Shown: one piece after another, positions 47,040 through 59,219 of the stretch
Position numbering within the stretch: the stretch's first letter is position 1
Layout of the letters: each line of letters begins with the position of its first letter
Source: Plectrocnemia conspersa
Taxonomy: Eukaryota > Arthropoda > Insecta > Trichoptera > Polycentropodidae
NCBI GenBank assembly: GCA_009617715.1
Contig: VTFK01000176.1
Location: 124,001-188,000, forward strand
Direction of reading: 5' to 3'
DNA: 64,000 bases
Made by a program: the position numbers and the translations under genes
Notes under the pieces: model-generated
Seen by the model: the letters and a program-made list of their open reading frames with translations, nothing else
What the model was told of the DNA's origin: nothing
Database searches by the model: none

Positions 47040-50000
47040 CGATCAAACGGTGGCACGTACCAAAACCGGACCGCTACAATAATTATAAACGGCTCTGTTT
47101 AGATAGCGAGAGTGGCCGAATTAACGGGTTGTTAAGAGCAAATATTTTTTTAAAAATATCTTCGAAAAAAATTCAACATCACCCCGTTAATTAACAAGAC
47201 GGCAATTAGTAGCATTGCCGTGATATTGAAAATTGTAGAATTGAGAAAACACAGCAATAATTAAGAGAAATGACCGCAAACGATGAAGAGTCCGTTACGG
47301 TTTTAATTAACACTTTTGAGATTTGCGATTTGGCGCAAGGTGATTTATTTAAATTCTTTAATGACACTTTTAAGAATAACTTAATGATTGAGATTTGGCA
47401 ATATTGTATTTCAGGTTAATTTTACAGATACCACTTTGTATCCCGTTAGTAATTAAGGCGAACAGATTGAAGATACTGAAATTATGAGTTCGTAATTTGT
47501 ACAACAAGGAGAGATCTATACTAATATATTATTATAAAAATGGAATTCATATATATAATATATATAAAAAAATCAAAGGCAAAATTTAAGGTAAGAAATT
47601 ATTTTTCTTATTTCCCAATAGCATTTTTCAAGTTCCTCGTTGTCTTTATCAGCTTTAGAAGCATATTGACATTAATCGAATTTCTCATTAGTTGTAGCAT
47701 AAAAATGCGTTCAGATAATGGTATGAAAATTTGAGGTTTCCTTCTAAAATAATAGCAATACTTTACTGAACTATTGTAATGGGCTAAAACTGTATTTTTG
47801 ATCTTGATTCTTTAACTAGGATAAACTCAGTCTTGTAAGTCAGTAAGAACTGAAGATAAATCAGGATGACAATATTATTTAACTTATGGAGAGATAGGAA
47901 TATTACTACAATATATCAATTTTTAATGGAGCTGCAATCTACATCAATAAAAAAATGAGAGGCATATAATCGAAGTCTCTCAATGAAAAAATTAAGAAAA
48001 TGTAATTTTGTACATTTTTGTTACAAAGGCAAAGGCAAAGCAATTCGATTAATTATTGTTTTTTTTTATAAAGTTGAGTTTTATAGTTATCATCCTTTTT
48101 TAGATGTCAGTTAACACATAATTTTTCAACATTTCTACTTTAATTAAATAATAAAAAATACGTTAAATAATTTAGAGTTTTGGTCTTTCGATGATAATTA
48201 TATATTTTTATTAATAAAAAGAATAATATTTTGTATAGTAATTGCTAAAAAATATTTTTTATTGTATAAATCGGATATCATATTAATGCAATTATTTTCA
48301 TGCTTAATTGTGTAGTTGTCTGTGTTAAAGTAAAATCATGTTTTTCTGATGAACTGATATATTATATTAAAATTATATTAAAAACAAATATTTTAAGACA
48401 ACGCAGACCTAAAAGGAACATTGTTTTATATTACCATTTACTTTGTGACTTTATACAAATTAAAATAATAATATAAAAATTACTAGAATAGTGCTCGAAT
48501 TAATTGTTTAAACAAAATAAAAATTATTACGATTGTCCACACTGACCTCAAGTGCTCTTATATTTACAACTATAGACCTTTTTATTTTTTTCTATAACAT
48601 AAAACAAGTTCTCTCTATTTTTTGTTTTGCATTGTAGGATTCTATCATAAAAAGTGTGTTGCATCTGCCAGGTGACGCCCCTGTATAGTTGGACGTATTA
48701 TGGCTTAATGTGTAACGCCATCAAGAGGGCAATGATACCTTAGAGTCATTGGATGTTTTCTAGTGAAGGCAGCTGATACAGTTTTACTTTCACATTTCGT
48801 CCGCGAACCAGTTATCTCACGCAGGTATCGCATTCGCAACTCGAGATGACAAACCTGTCCGTTTAAAGGTCTCGGATTCCCGTCGCGTTTTCGATCGAAA
48901 GATAACCTCGACCTTTGAACACATCTAAGAATGCGACACACTTATTCAATGTAGTTGTGTTGCATATTTTCTATTACAATATGAAATTGAAGCAATTGAA
49001 TCTATAGATAGGCCATTAAAATAATTATCGTGTATGACTACAAATAACATTAACATAAAAACTATTATGAACTATAATAAATAACTCAATTATAATAAAA
49101 AAAAAACAATTAAGTCCTTTTTTAATTCAACGTTTAGAAAGGACTCTCTTATTAGATTGTATTGATGGTAATCCAGTGGATAGGTACTTTCTACATTCTC
49201 TGCTTCTTTCACTACTTATTCTTTTGAATAAAGCATTCTGGAAAGTACAAGATATTTAATCAGAGTATAGATTAGTTTTAGTTATATGATTTTTTATATA
49301 TTGTAAAAGGAATTATGTAAGTTTATATAGAATATACGTTGGCTTATTCTAGTTCTTTCTCATATACTTAAATATTGATATTTAAATTCGTTGCATATTA
49401 TGTTTTAAATACAATTTGTCTAAAATGATATCTGAAACTTTCAGTGACAGTGAATTTGTAATATTCGTATTTCATGCTAGTGTCATAATTTAGAACAGAA
49501 AAACTAGAGCAGATCTGCAATTATGCACTTCTTTTGTATACCTAAACACGTTTCCTTCGCACGATTTCTTCTTAAATATCCAAAGAGACTTAACAACTTC
49601 CGACAAGAGCACTTAGCCGGCCCTTGGGCTTTCCTTTGCCATTTGTTTGTTCTCACGCAGTTCTAATCTCAAAAGATGAAATAGGAAGAAAATCTCGTAG
49701 AAACAATTAGCCTGTTATATCATGATGATAGTACCATTTGTCATTAATGCTGTCGGATGCTGAATTAATCACCGCTTGAATATATTGTTTTTTAAGTGTC
49801 AAATAGACCAAAATTGTACGAGAAAGCGTTTAATAAAATCGTAAATGATAAGTTGAAACAAATAAGTGGGCTACTTTTTTAATTTGTTAAATTGTTGAAT
49901 AATTTTTACGCCTTTGTAAATATATTAAAACGCCATCTAAGAATGATATCAGATATTTTTATATATGAACATATTTTGCATTAATATATGTATAAATTAA

Positions 50001-50290
50001 TCTGATTTATTAAACATGGTTAATATATGGCAAAGTAAGGTATTTACCCACAGTTACAGGTGAACTTTCTAAACACGATTAGAAAATAATTATTTAATAA
50101 TTTATGAATAACAGTTGCCACTTTACCGCAAGACAAACTATTCAAATATTCGTAGGTAACAAACAAATGCGCAATAATATATTATAAATAAATAAAAATT
50201 TGTTGTTTCATATTCAGAAATTTCAATCGAATATTAAACATATTTTTTTAGGGAAACTGTAGTGTTATAATTTCCCGTTGCGTGCTATAT
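47040..50290. other. AT-rich intergenic spacer
   Basis: No supported gene. 47105-47140 resembles the first third of a Leu/Ser tRNA but lacks the rest. 48700-48950 is a GC-richer block of unknown nature with a 78-codon minus-strand frame lacking any family signature. Confidence 0.35.
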
Positions 50291-50309
50291 ATACAATTAT
50301 CGGCAACGT

Positions 50310-52640
50310 CACAAATGGGCGCAGACAAATGTGCGTCAAAAGAGCGCTGCATTATAAGCGCTGCGTCATAAGAGCGTGTAACAAAATAGCGTGCCTCAAA
50401 TGCGCAGACAGTCATATGAGCGTTTGACAAAAGAGCGCAAAATCAAGTAATGAATATTTTAGGAATTAGGTATACAAAATATATGTAAATTGTGAATAAA
50501 AACTCACGAGATATAGGCGGTAAAATTAGTATTTTATTTGCCAGAGCGTAATAATGATTAAAATGGTTAGCCAATTGCAAACATTATTATTTATTAATTA
50601 TTACATACATACGAAAGTATGGCTTCCCATCCCCAAACGTACGATAAACATATATTTTTACTAAAATGAAACGCTGATTTTGAATTTATCATTTGATTTG
50701 TTCTGTAATGTTTTATTAAATTGACAAATAATTATCGACTCGACTTGCAATAAATGCGTACTGTTATAGGGCAGGTATATGGCTCGTACAACTACACTTT
50801 ATCGGCTGAGTACGAATATTATATAACAAATTTTTGCTAATTAAACCATTAATGTTTTAATCGTTTAATCTGTAATAAAATTCATATATTATTAAACATA
50901 CACATATGATATATGTTTGTATATCGAAAATTTCCATATCTATGGTCAGAAATGAGCCAATGTTAGCTTAATTTAGTATTTTAATAAATTATTGTGTGTA
51001 GTATACATATACATATGTACCTATTAGTCATAATGGATCTTCTCTAGCAGATGGTCGAGCTTTTTTACTTGAATTTTACAACTTCGGTGAAAGGTACATA
51101 TTTGCAGATATGAAAATAGAAAATAAAAATATCGTAAAACTTTTTTTTAGATTATATGCGATAAATAAAATATAATATTCAATTTTTACAGCATTGCCGT
51201 TGGTTTTTGGGTTCCTTCGGCCTAAGAAATTTTTGGAACTTTTAATTTGTATATTTTCTATTCGTAGATGCCACGAAACCTAAAGTCTGATCATCCCAGA
51301 AAGCGGGCACACGTGAGATTATAGGCTTTTACATGTACAAGGTGTCTATGATGAAACAAATCGTTTATATACTTAATTTATTAAATTTACCCATTTAAAC
51401 CCTTTCATTGTTCATATAAAATACCACGAATGACTTACAACTATTTATAAAGATTAATCTTCTTAATAGATAACAATTGAATCTATAACAGTTTTTAATG
51501 TGCGTGCCGCCGAATAGTTTTTGGAGTTTAGCAAATATATAAGATAAGGGGAAAATAATATGCTATCGATAACCAGGTAAAAGGCCATACCATGGAACCG
51601 GACAAAATATTAGATTACTCTTTTTTTCTAACTGTTCTATGTATAAATACTACCCTTTTTGGAATGGAAAAAGCACGAAATTTACAAAAAAAATACTTTA
51701 TCGTAATCGCGAAAAATTAAGGTTTCTAGTAATAATACATTAAAACTAAATATCAGACTAATAAAAAAAGTATTTAAAAAAAATCATATAGATTCACCAA
51801 TTACTACATTAAGTTTTAATATCGAAAAAATAATTTTAAGCAAGTGCGTATCGTCCGTGTCATTCACCAATGTCATGAATTGGTATGCACCTGCCCAGCG
51901 GTGATTTTTTTTGTAAAGGGTTACATTTAGGTATTTAAAAAATCATAGGAAGCTCCCTTTTTGATAATTATACAATATGATTAAAATGAATTCGGGAAAA
52001 TTAATGTTTTAACCCTTTGCAATACATTTATTTTCAGATGATTTTATTTATCTTACACTTTGCGCTTAAAATTTATATTGTGCTTGTTTTCACCATTCAC
52101 GATAAAGTGTATTAGTCTAAAATAAATGAAAAAAAGGTCTGACGGGCCATATAACTGCCCTATAACTGTACGCATTCATTGCAAGTCGAGTCGATAATTA
52201 TTTATCAATTTAATGAAACATTACAGAATAAATCTAACGATAAATTTAAAATCATCGTTTCATTTTAGTACAAAATATATGTGTATCGTACGTATGGGGA
52301 TGGGGAGCCATACTATATATAATATTTTCATTGGTAAATCATTTTAATCATCATTACGCACTGGCACATAAAATACTAATTTTATCGCCTATATCTCTTG
52401 AATTTTTATTCTTTGTAAATTTCTTGCAATTTACATATATTTTGTATATCTAATTCCTAAAATATTCATTAGTTGATTTTCTCCAAGTATTTTTGCGCTC
52501 TTATGACGTACTCTCTTTTGTGAAACGCTCATATGACCGTCTGCGCGTTTGACGCACGCTATTTTGTTACAGCGCTACTTAGGTAAACGCTCTTATGACG
52601 CAGCGCTTATAATGTAGCGCTCATATGACGCACGCTCGCA
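50310..52640. mobile_element. 2.3-kb element with about 480-bp inverted arms and AAGAGCG subterminal repeats
   Basis: 50310-50790 and 52145-52640 are inverted copies of each other over almost their full length. The match ends inward at GCGTACTGTTATAGGGCAG and its reverse. The outer 130 bp of each arm are arrays of a short unit of the form 'GCGTCATAAGAGCG' / 'GCGTCAAAAGAGCG' (about seven units on the right, fewer on the left). The 1.35-kb spacer contains no transposase-like frame. Long inverted arms with subterminal arrays fit a foldback-type or other non-autonomous DNA transposon. I could not see a target duplication. Confidence 0.75.
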
Positions 52641-52659
52641 AATATTGAAGATTTTAACG

Positions 52660-54140
52660 TGAATATAATCACAAGATTCAAACAAAAACATTGAGATGCA
52701 TTACAGATGCTCCATGGTTTGTGACAGTCGAGGTAACATTAATAACCATTCAGAACTTCTTTAATAATTTGTTAATTAAAGATCCCTATTCATAAAAAAA
52801 GTTAAACTATTCAAAAGGATGTAATAAAAATTTAATGAGCATAGTTTTTTTCGTAATCGATAAACTTCCTCAAAAACAAGTACAAATACCATTCTCTTAA
52901 AAATCTGCATACTTTTAACGCAAACCGGACCAGTTTTACCAGGCAAGTTTTCACTTTTGATTGCCAAGGCAAGGCGAACTGTCTCACGCATAATCATCAT
53001 CTTGTTGCGTTCCTTTTTATTTCGTCATTCGGTTATATAAAATTGCTAACAAGCGCAAATTGTCGACATCTAAAAATACAACCGAAATGCATTAGAGACG
53101 GTAATGACTCAAAAGAACAGCAATAATGGCACCATGAAAGTTTACAAGCGGTATTTTGCCCTTCACCTTTCTATCCAGTGCCTTTTTTGCAATCTCAATC
53201 ACAGAACTTCTAACGTATGATTTTTTATACCCATTGTACGGTTTGCGTATCCTAATCGATGCATTTTTTTTAATTTGTCGTATTTTACTTTCATAAGCAA
53301 TAAACATATCGGTAGACTTTTATGTCTTTTTTTATTATTAAAGAAGCATGAAAAGACTGTGTAGATCATTTTCTATACAATCCGATACGAGTAAAAGTTA
53401 AACGAGCGGTATTATACAATTTGATGAAGTTCACTTTTATTACAGGTCGCAATTATATGTAAGTACAGTAGCGCTAATAGAAATATTATTATTTTTATTT
53501 TTAATATGACTATATTATGTATTAATAATACATCATTTTATTGTATTATAAATAAAAGCTTTGTCAGTAAAGTAAGAACGCATAATAGTAATATAAATAT
53601 TAAAAACAATATAATAGTTGTGTGCCTTTAGTAGATATTGAAAGAGCATTTGACATCGTATGACGTGACGCTTAAATCTAAGTTAAATTGGACTTAGCAG
53701 ATAGTGAAATTTGAAATTTTTATAAATGTTTCATTTATGAATGTATGTATAAAATATAGATAAATAAAGAAAAATAAAGAGCAAGATGAATTCCATAAAA
53801 TAAAAATTAAATTTTTAGTAATGATCCATTATCAGGAAAATCACTTCATTATATCAAATATTTGTAAAATTTCATAAAAATAAATTTAAAAAAATAATAT
53901 AAATCGAATATAATAATCGTAGTTAAAATGCGATTTTGCCCCACAGAGAGGACCTACTTTATCAGGCCTGACACCGGGGCTTTTTCCTTTGCTTGTTCCA
54001 CACTTAAAGATACTGCAGCGTAGAAAAACAAAGGCTTCTTCTAAAAGCCAATCAGGAGTCACTTTGTCATTCAGGGTACAGATGATACCAAAGCGCGCCT
54101 CACCGACCGCAACCTAAGATTCCGCGTCGCCGAGGGTCTG
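52660..54140. other. Intergenic with possible decayed transposase
   Basis: On the minus strand 53307-53092 encodes KPYNGYKKSYVRSSVIEIAK and 53000-52776 encodes another charged frame. The spacing of basic and aromatic residues vaguely recalls the psq-type DNA-binding domain of pogo-like transposases, but I cannot support it. 53940-54140 is a GC-richer block with no recognised identity. Confidence 0.25.
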
Positions 54141-54149
54141 CGCCCCTTA

Positions 54150-55015
54150 TTATAAAACTAAAACAATTTAATTGTTAATATTATCGCATTTTTGATATTA
54201 ATAAAAAAAATATTAATTAATTTGTGTGCAAATATGTAATCGTTTAAATAAATTTAAATTAAATAGTATTTCTGTCATGACAACTTTAGCACCGCTTTAG
54301 CATGAATGTTCAAATACAACTAAAATTGAAAAATATATCTTTTTAATCAATAACACATTTATAAATAGTTTTTCATAGCAATTAAATTTATTTTGAATTT
54401 TAGCAAACAAACTAAAAGTATATGTTAAATCTCAATAGTTTTGTATCGAAATGAATGTGAGCTGGAAATAGATGGGCTCACTAAAAATTTAAATTATTTT
54501 ATTTTTTGCAAATTTCGTGACACCAGAGCTCACCGTACAAGAGTTTCTGTTGTTTCAGCAAACATATTTTCTGTTTAATAGTCCCTATTTACTTGTAAAA
54601 ATATAATTTAAAATGATTTTTAACTATTTATTTAATTAAAATTTATAATAAAATATGTTGAAATTTATAATAAAATATGAATTAATTTGCGTGCAAATAT
54701 GTAATCGCTGAAATTAATTTGAATTAAATAGTATTTCTAGCGTGACAACTCTAGCATTACAAATATGAATAATATAAATACAACTAAATATAAAAATATC
54801 TCATTGCAATAAAATTTATTTAAAATTTTGGCAAACGAATTTAATGTATATGTTAAAGCTTCATGATTTATTATCGAAATTGTGAACTAAAAATAGCTGC
54901 GTTGCCCTACAAATATAAATTATTTTATTTTTTGAAAATTTCATGACACCAGAGCTCACCGTACAACAGTTTCAGTTGATTCAGCAAACATATTTTCTGC
55001 TTTATAGTTAGATTG
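54150..55015 (+). repeat. Tandem duplication, about 450-bp unit, two copies
   Basis: 54210-54590 and 54670-55010 align in order. Shared blocks are 'GTGCAAATATGTAATCG', 'AATTAAATAGTATTTCT', 'GTATATGTTAAA', 'TGACACCAGAGCTCACCGTACAA' and 'TTCAGCAAACATATTTTCTG'. The GC-richer 23-bp block is nearly perfect while the rest has diverged. The pair lies just upstream of the 309-aa gene promoter. Confidence 0.75.
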
Positions 55016-55251
55016 AATTAGCTATGAGTTTACTACAAAAATATATTTCTTATAGATTGACTGTATACGCCAGAGCGATCGACGCGACGGTGAACCGGAT
55101 CGTTTGCTCATGCCCGCGAAAATAAAAGAAAATACGAAGATTTCATTGAAACTTTGTGCACAGATGCTGTGCGGCAATACATACATACTAGATAGTGGAA
55201 ACAAGCTTAACTGGCCAGTTAAATTATATCGAATATATGAAAGTGAACCTA

Positions 55252-55257
55252 TATAAA
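55252..55257 (+). promoter_or_regulatory. TATA box of the 309-aa secreted protein gene
   Basis: TATAAA 78 nt upstream of the start codon predicts transcription start near 55280-55290 and a 5' UTR of about 50 nt. Confidence 0.65.
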
Positions 55258-55334
55258 GTCTTCCATCGTCGCTTAAGCGGGACATTTACTTTGCATCTCA
55301 ACGCACGTCAACAACAACCACAGGACGTTCCAAG

Positions 55335-56328
55335 ATGAAGTTCATTGTAAGTGTTTATCTAATATATTTATTCATGAATTATATTTATACTATAAGTGTT
55401 GCTATTTCAGATATTATCAATGGCTCTCCTAGCCGTAGCTTTTGCTGAAGAAGGAGACATAGCTAATAAGAAGCGAGGTGTACCTAAAACATCTCCAATC
55501 AATTCCCTATCATCGATTAACCAAAAGCAAGAACAATTGTCTTACTCAAACTATCAACCATCAAACCCTGCCACCCAAACCCCTCTCTATCCATTAGCTC
55601 CATCTACTTACACTTCTGACGAACAACAACCAACCAGTCAACCCAACTATAACTTCTTACCGCAACAGCAAATGTTCTCCTTACCCATTGTAATGCAATC
55701 AGCAGCTCCTAAATATCAAATAGTAGTAATGAAAACAGCTAACGGACAAACCCAACTAACCCTTGTTCCTCAAAATCAACAAAATCAATACTACACTCCT
55801 CAACAATTCGCTCAACCTTCTTATCTTCAATACCAACCTGCTTCAACTTCTTCATCCAACGTACAAGCCGCAAGTAGCTATCTCCCACAACCTAATTCTT
55901 ACACCCCTCAATCTCAAGCTCAATCTTTTTATCAACAATTACCTTTGAACTTTGGTGCAAATGCGGGTCATTCTTCTAACATGTTTCTCTTCGGTCAACC
56001 TGCGCCTCAATTATACAACAACTATCTATCTCCCCAATCCAACTATTACTCTCCATCTCAACAGCTTTTGAGCTATTACCAATCCAATCCGCAAGCTAAG
56101 AATCAGCTTCTATATGGAAATCAAGGATCATATCAGCAAGGACAAGTCAACAGCTATCAGTCTCCAGTTAACACAGAGTATGAAAAGAGTCTCTCTGGAC
56201 CTCCACAGAGTTCCAAGGTCGATAATGAGCTCAACCTTAACACCAACGAGTACCTTGCAAGTGAGTCTCAATTCAGACCTATTGCCTCTTCTTATGGTTC
56301 CAGAGGACCTTCTAGCTATAAACATTGA
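55335..56328 (+). CDS. Secreted Gln/Pro/Tyr/Ser-rich low-complexity protein, cuticle-like
   Basis: Two coding exons: 55335-55346 (MKFI, donor GTAAGT) and 55411-56328 (acceptor ATTTCAG), phase 0, total 309 aa. Residues 1-16 form a signal peptide ending in AFA. The mature chain opens EEGDIANKKRG, with a dibasic KKR that could be processed. Most of it is Gln/Pro/Tyr/Ser repeats (YxPQ, QxYY, SYxP). One less repetitive core, YQIVVMKTANGQTQLTLVPQ (about residues 103-122), looks like beta-strand and may be a conserved module. The protein has no Cys and no Rebers-Riddiford motif. The intron is only 64 bp. The likely role is a structural component of cuticle or another secreted matrix, by composition and layout only. 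It shares strand and exon plan with the gene at 37691. Confidence 0.88.
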
Positions 56329-56465
56329 TATAAAAATACTCTTAAATGTATATAAATGTGATCGTATTAAGTATAGACTGATTTATATAATTGTTATTGG
56401 TTGTTGAGTTTTGCTTTTCTTTTATATATTTTATACTTATTTTTGTAAATATTTTTTTATGTTTA

Positions 56466-56471
56466 AATAAA
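56466..56471 (+). terminator. Polyadenylation signal of the 309-aa gene
   Basis: AATAAA 138 nt after the stop codon. Confidence 0.6.
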
Positions 56472-56970
56472 TACATTTGTTAACATATATTATTTTATTT
56501 GTATAATATTTATAAATATGATATGTGAAAAGGTGAAAACATCATAGTTTAATCAAGCTTTTTATATATGTATAACCAAGGCCGCGGAGAGCGAACCCGA
56601 GCCATGGGAAAACAATGATTCCGGACCTCATGACAAAAATGGCATTATATATATTTTCTTAAATAAATAATATTAGCTTTGAGTTAACAATTTATATGCT
56701 ACAAATAAATATAAAAATCAGCCACCATTGCGACATATTTTTTGAAATCATATTTTTTGCGAAATATTTTAAATAGGCATTAAAAATTAATAAAAGTATA
56801 TACTCATAATATTAACTTGATAATTAGTCGTGTTTTCTTTGTTGCTCAGTGTTGCCATATAATGAATTTCAATAAAATCATGCCATCGCGGTGAAAACGC
56901 TTTATTATCAAGCGTTTATATTACAACTTTTTTTAACAATATTACGAGTGAGAATCGAATAAAGCACATC

Positions 56971-57177
56971 TAAACCGAATTTTGACCAATAGGAGAGCTC
57001 GAAAATCAATTATCCCTTCTCATAAGTCAAAAATCTACGTCAAAAGCAATAAAATCGTGACGTTGCTGTCGCACTGGGAACGCTAGAACAAGATTTTATT
57101 GCTTTTGACGTGAATTTTTGCCTTCTGTGAAGTAATAATTGTTTTTGCGCTCTCCTATTGACCAAAACACGGTTTGA
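56971..57177. mobile_element. Foldback MITE, copy 2
   Basis: Same hairpin as 16232-16427: AAACCGAATTTTGACCAATA on the left pairs with CCTATTGACCAAAACACGGTTT on the right, with AAAAGCAATAAAATC and its reverse further in. The loop holds 'GTCGCACTGGGAACGCT', also seen near 16160 and 23920. 57240-57345 downstream matches 5280-5410. Confidence 0.78.
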
Positions 57178-57349
57178 ATCAATTCTTTTATTTAGAAGTC
57201 CATACTAATATCGGTAAGGATGACTATCATATTTTTAAAACATAGTGTAATATCGATATGCAGACAAACTATGGAGCAATATGTGAGAAGCTTATTTTTC
57301 TCTGAGAGATGAGTTGGCCTAGTTTGTATTTTGGACTTGACCTTATAAA

Positions 57350-57908
57350 AGATATGATTTGTTTTAGAACTTTTATTATTTATTTTTCTAGAGTTAAGCC
57401 CCTTAAACACAATATTTAAATAATAAAAATCGTATCTGTATATTTAGTACTATAAGATAAACAATAAAAAAAGTGTGACATATATTTTTAATTCTAAATT
57501 ACTAATATTTACCGATTGTGCAGGGGAAGGTTAAAGGCATATATGTCGTTAAGTAAATATATGTAAATATATCTATAAAAAATAACCTAGATTAGTGGTC
57601 GTCAACCTGGTCTGTACAGCTCACCAGTGGGCGATTCAAGCTTTCAAGATGGGCGTTCGGTGTTTTTGTTCAGTAATACAAACTTTATTTTTCCTCTATA
57701 AATAAAAAATGCTATATAGCTACTTTACTTGTTTTACTATATATGTATTAATAAAAATATAATTTTAACTTTTCCCCTTCTAAAAAATATTTCATACTTG
57801 CACTAAATTGAGTTACTGTTATAATTTTCCGTTAAAAATACACAAAAGTAGGAGGTAGGTATAAAAAGGTTAATAGCCCCTTAATTAAAGTCATTGCCTA
57901 ATCTTATT
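57350..57908. other. AT-rich spacer with hAT-end-like motif
   Basis: 57593-57660 (TTAGTGGTCGTCAACCTGGTC, then GTGGGCG) resembles the end of a hAT transposon of the 'CAGTGGTTCTCAACC' type. No partner end found. Confidence 0.4.
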
Positions 57909-57911
57909 CTT

Positions 57912-59215
57912 CTTATATATAATTGTTCTAAGCCGTCGCTTTCGCTTCCAAACATTATAGGCTCAATCTTCTACTTTGTAAATCGTATCGTTTTGTATGA
58001 ACGGTGTATAATAATACACGTAAACAAGTGAAATATATTTAATTATAATATTATTATAATAATAAAAATAAAATTTGAATTTGCTCCGATTGATTTTCGA
58101 GCCGCCGGTAATGCGTTCTGTTGTTTCGACCAATGAAAAATAAACATTCAAATATAAAACAAGATGGCCGACAGTAACGTGACAACAGTTGAAAATAATT
58201 ATTATTTATAAATAAAATTTTGCTATGCGACAATAATTTTCATTAATTCGTCATTTGACTGAATATAAATAATCGGATTGTAAATTAACTAGGTGTGTTA
58301 TAACTATGAAAATTGAATATATACATAATGTGTTGAGGACTAGAAGAACACATTGATTAAATTCGATAAACAATCATAAAACAAACTTCGTGATGAAACC
58401 TTCAAATTTTGAATTCCCGGAGACGGATTCTGAGGCCGAAAAGTGAGTTTTTCCTTTTATATTACATAAACATTATCATTCCTTCCAATTTAATGCACAT
58501 ACACGTTAAATTTGACTGAACGTTTAAAACGTACCTAGGTACGTGAACATGTAATATATACTTAGTACGTATGAAAATTGAGGTTAATGTCGATCAAACC
58601 GTATACATGCTAATAAAATGTATTTTTTTGTTTATTGATATTTGGGGATACTATTTTTTACGATCGCGTGACAATGATTGTGATGCAGCCGGTTATTTAG
58701 CTTAAAAAGCTTGGTTACAGCAAAATAAATTTAATCCATTATTGCAGCAAAAAAATTCACCTCGAGTGACAACTCGCAATATACATATGTATAGTTTCTT
58801 GGATGTTATCTAATAGACGAAATTTTTCAATGATTATAAATATGTGATTGCATACCTGGAATAATTGATAACCAAAATAGCTAAGAGTGGCTTATTTTTG
58901 ATTCCGTTGTGGCAAAATATGTACGTATACGTTATGGTTTTTTATCAATTTTTGTTCTGTGCCATTATTCCTCTTTAGGAATAGCCAAATTCAAGATATT
59001 CAGTTACATCAAACTTATGTAATATGTATTTTATAAAAATATAATACTTGCTGATAGTGACTTCAACATGAGAAGATTCACTCTTTGTTTATATATACCA
59101 ATTCTACGTTGTAGCCATATAGGTCATCAAATTGTTCCATCATTACTTCTGAAAAATAATTAAAAACAATAAAACTTTATCAAGAGTAAACATTGAACAC
59201 ATTATCACAACTAAT
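57912..59215. repeat. Exon-bearing repeat family, copy C
   Basis: Collinear with copies A and B from TCTTATATATAATTGTTCT to about 'CACATTATCAC' near 59210. It lacks the last third, including the 28-nt minus-strand segment. The plus-strand exon is intact: 58393-58442, MKPSNFEFPETDSEAE, donor GTGAGT. On the minus strand the 41-nt segment is intact (59148-59108, coding VMMEQFDDLYGYN, acceptor TTTTTCAG, donor GTAGAA). A 120-bp stretch at 58650-58770 is absent from copy A. Confidence 0.7.
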
Positions 59216-59219
59216 TTTA

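Noticed and set aside
47105..47140. tRNA-like GCGAGAGTGGCCGAATTAACGG
   Set aside because: It resembles the start of a Leu/Ser tRNA, but no anticodon arm, T arm or acceptor partner follows.
48705..48941. 78-codon minus-strand frame in a GC-richer block
   Set aside because: No family signature, and the composition alone explains the open frame.
53092..53307. Possible psq-type DNA-binding domain of a pogo-like transposase (minus strand)
   Set aside because: Only a loose pattern of basic and aromatic residues; the helix-turn-helix core is not convincing and no catalytic region follows.
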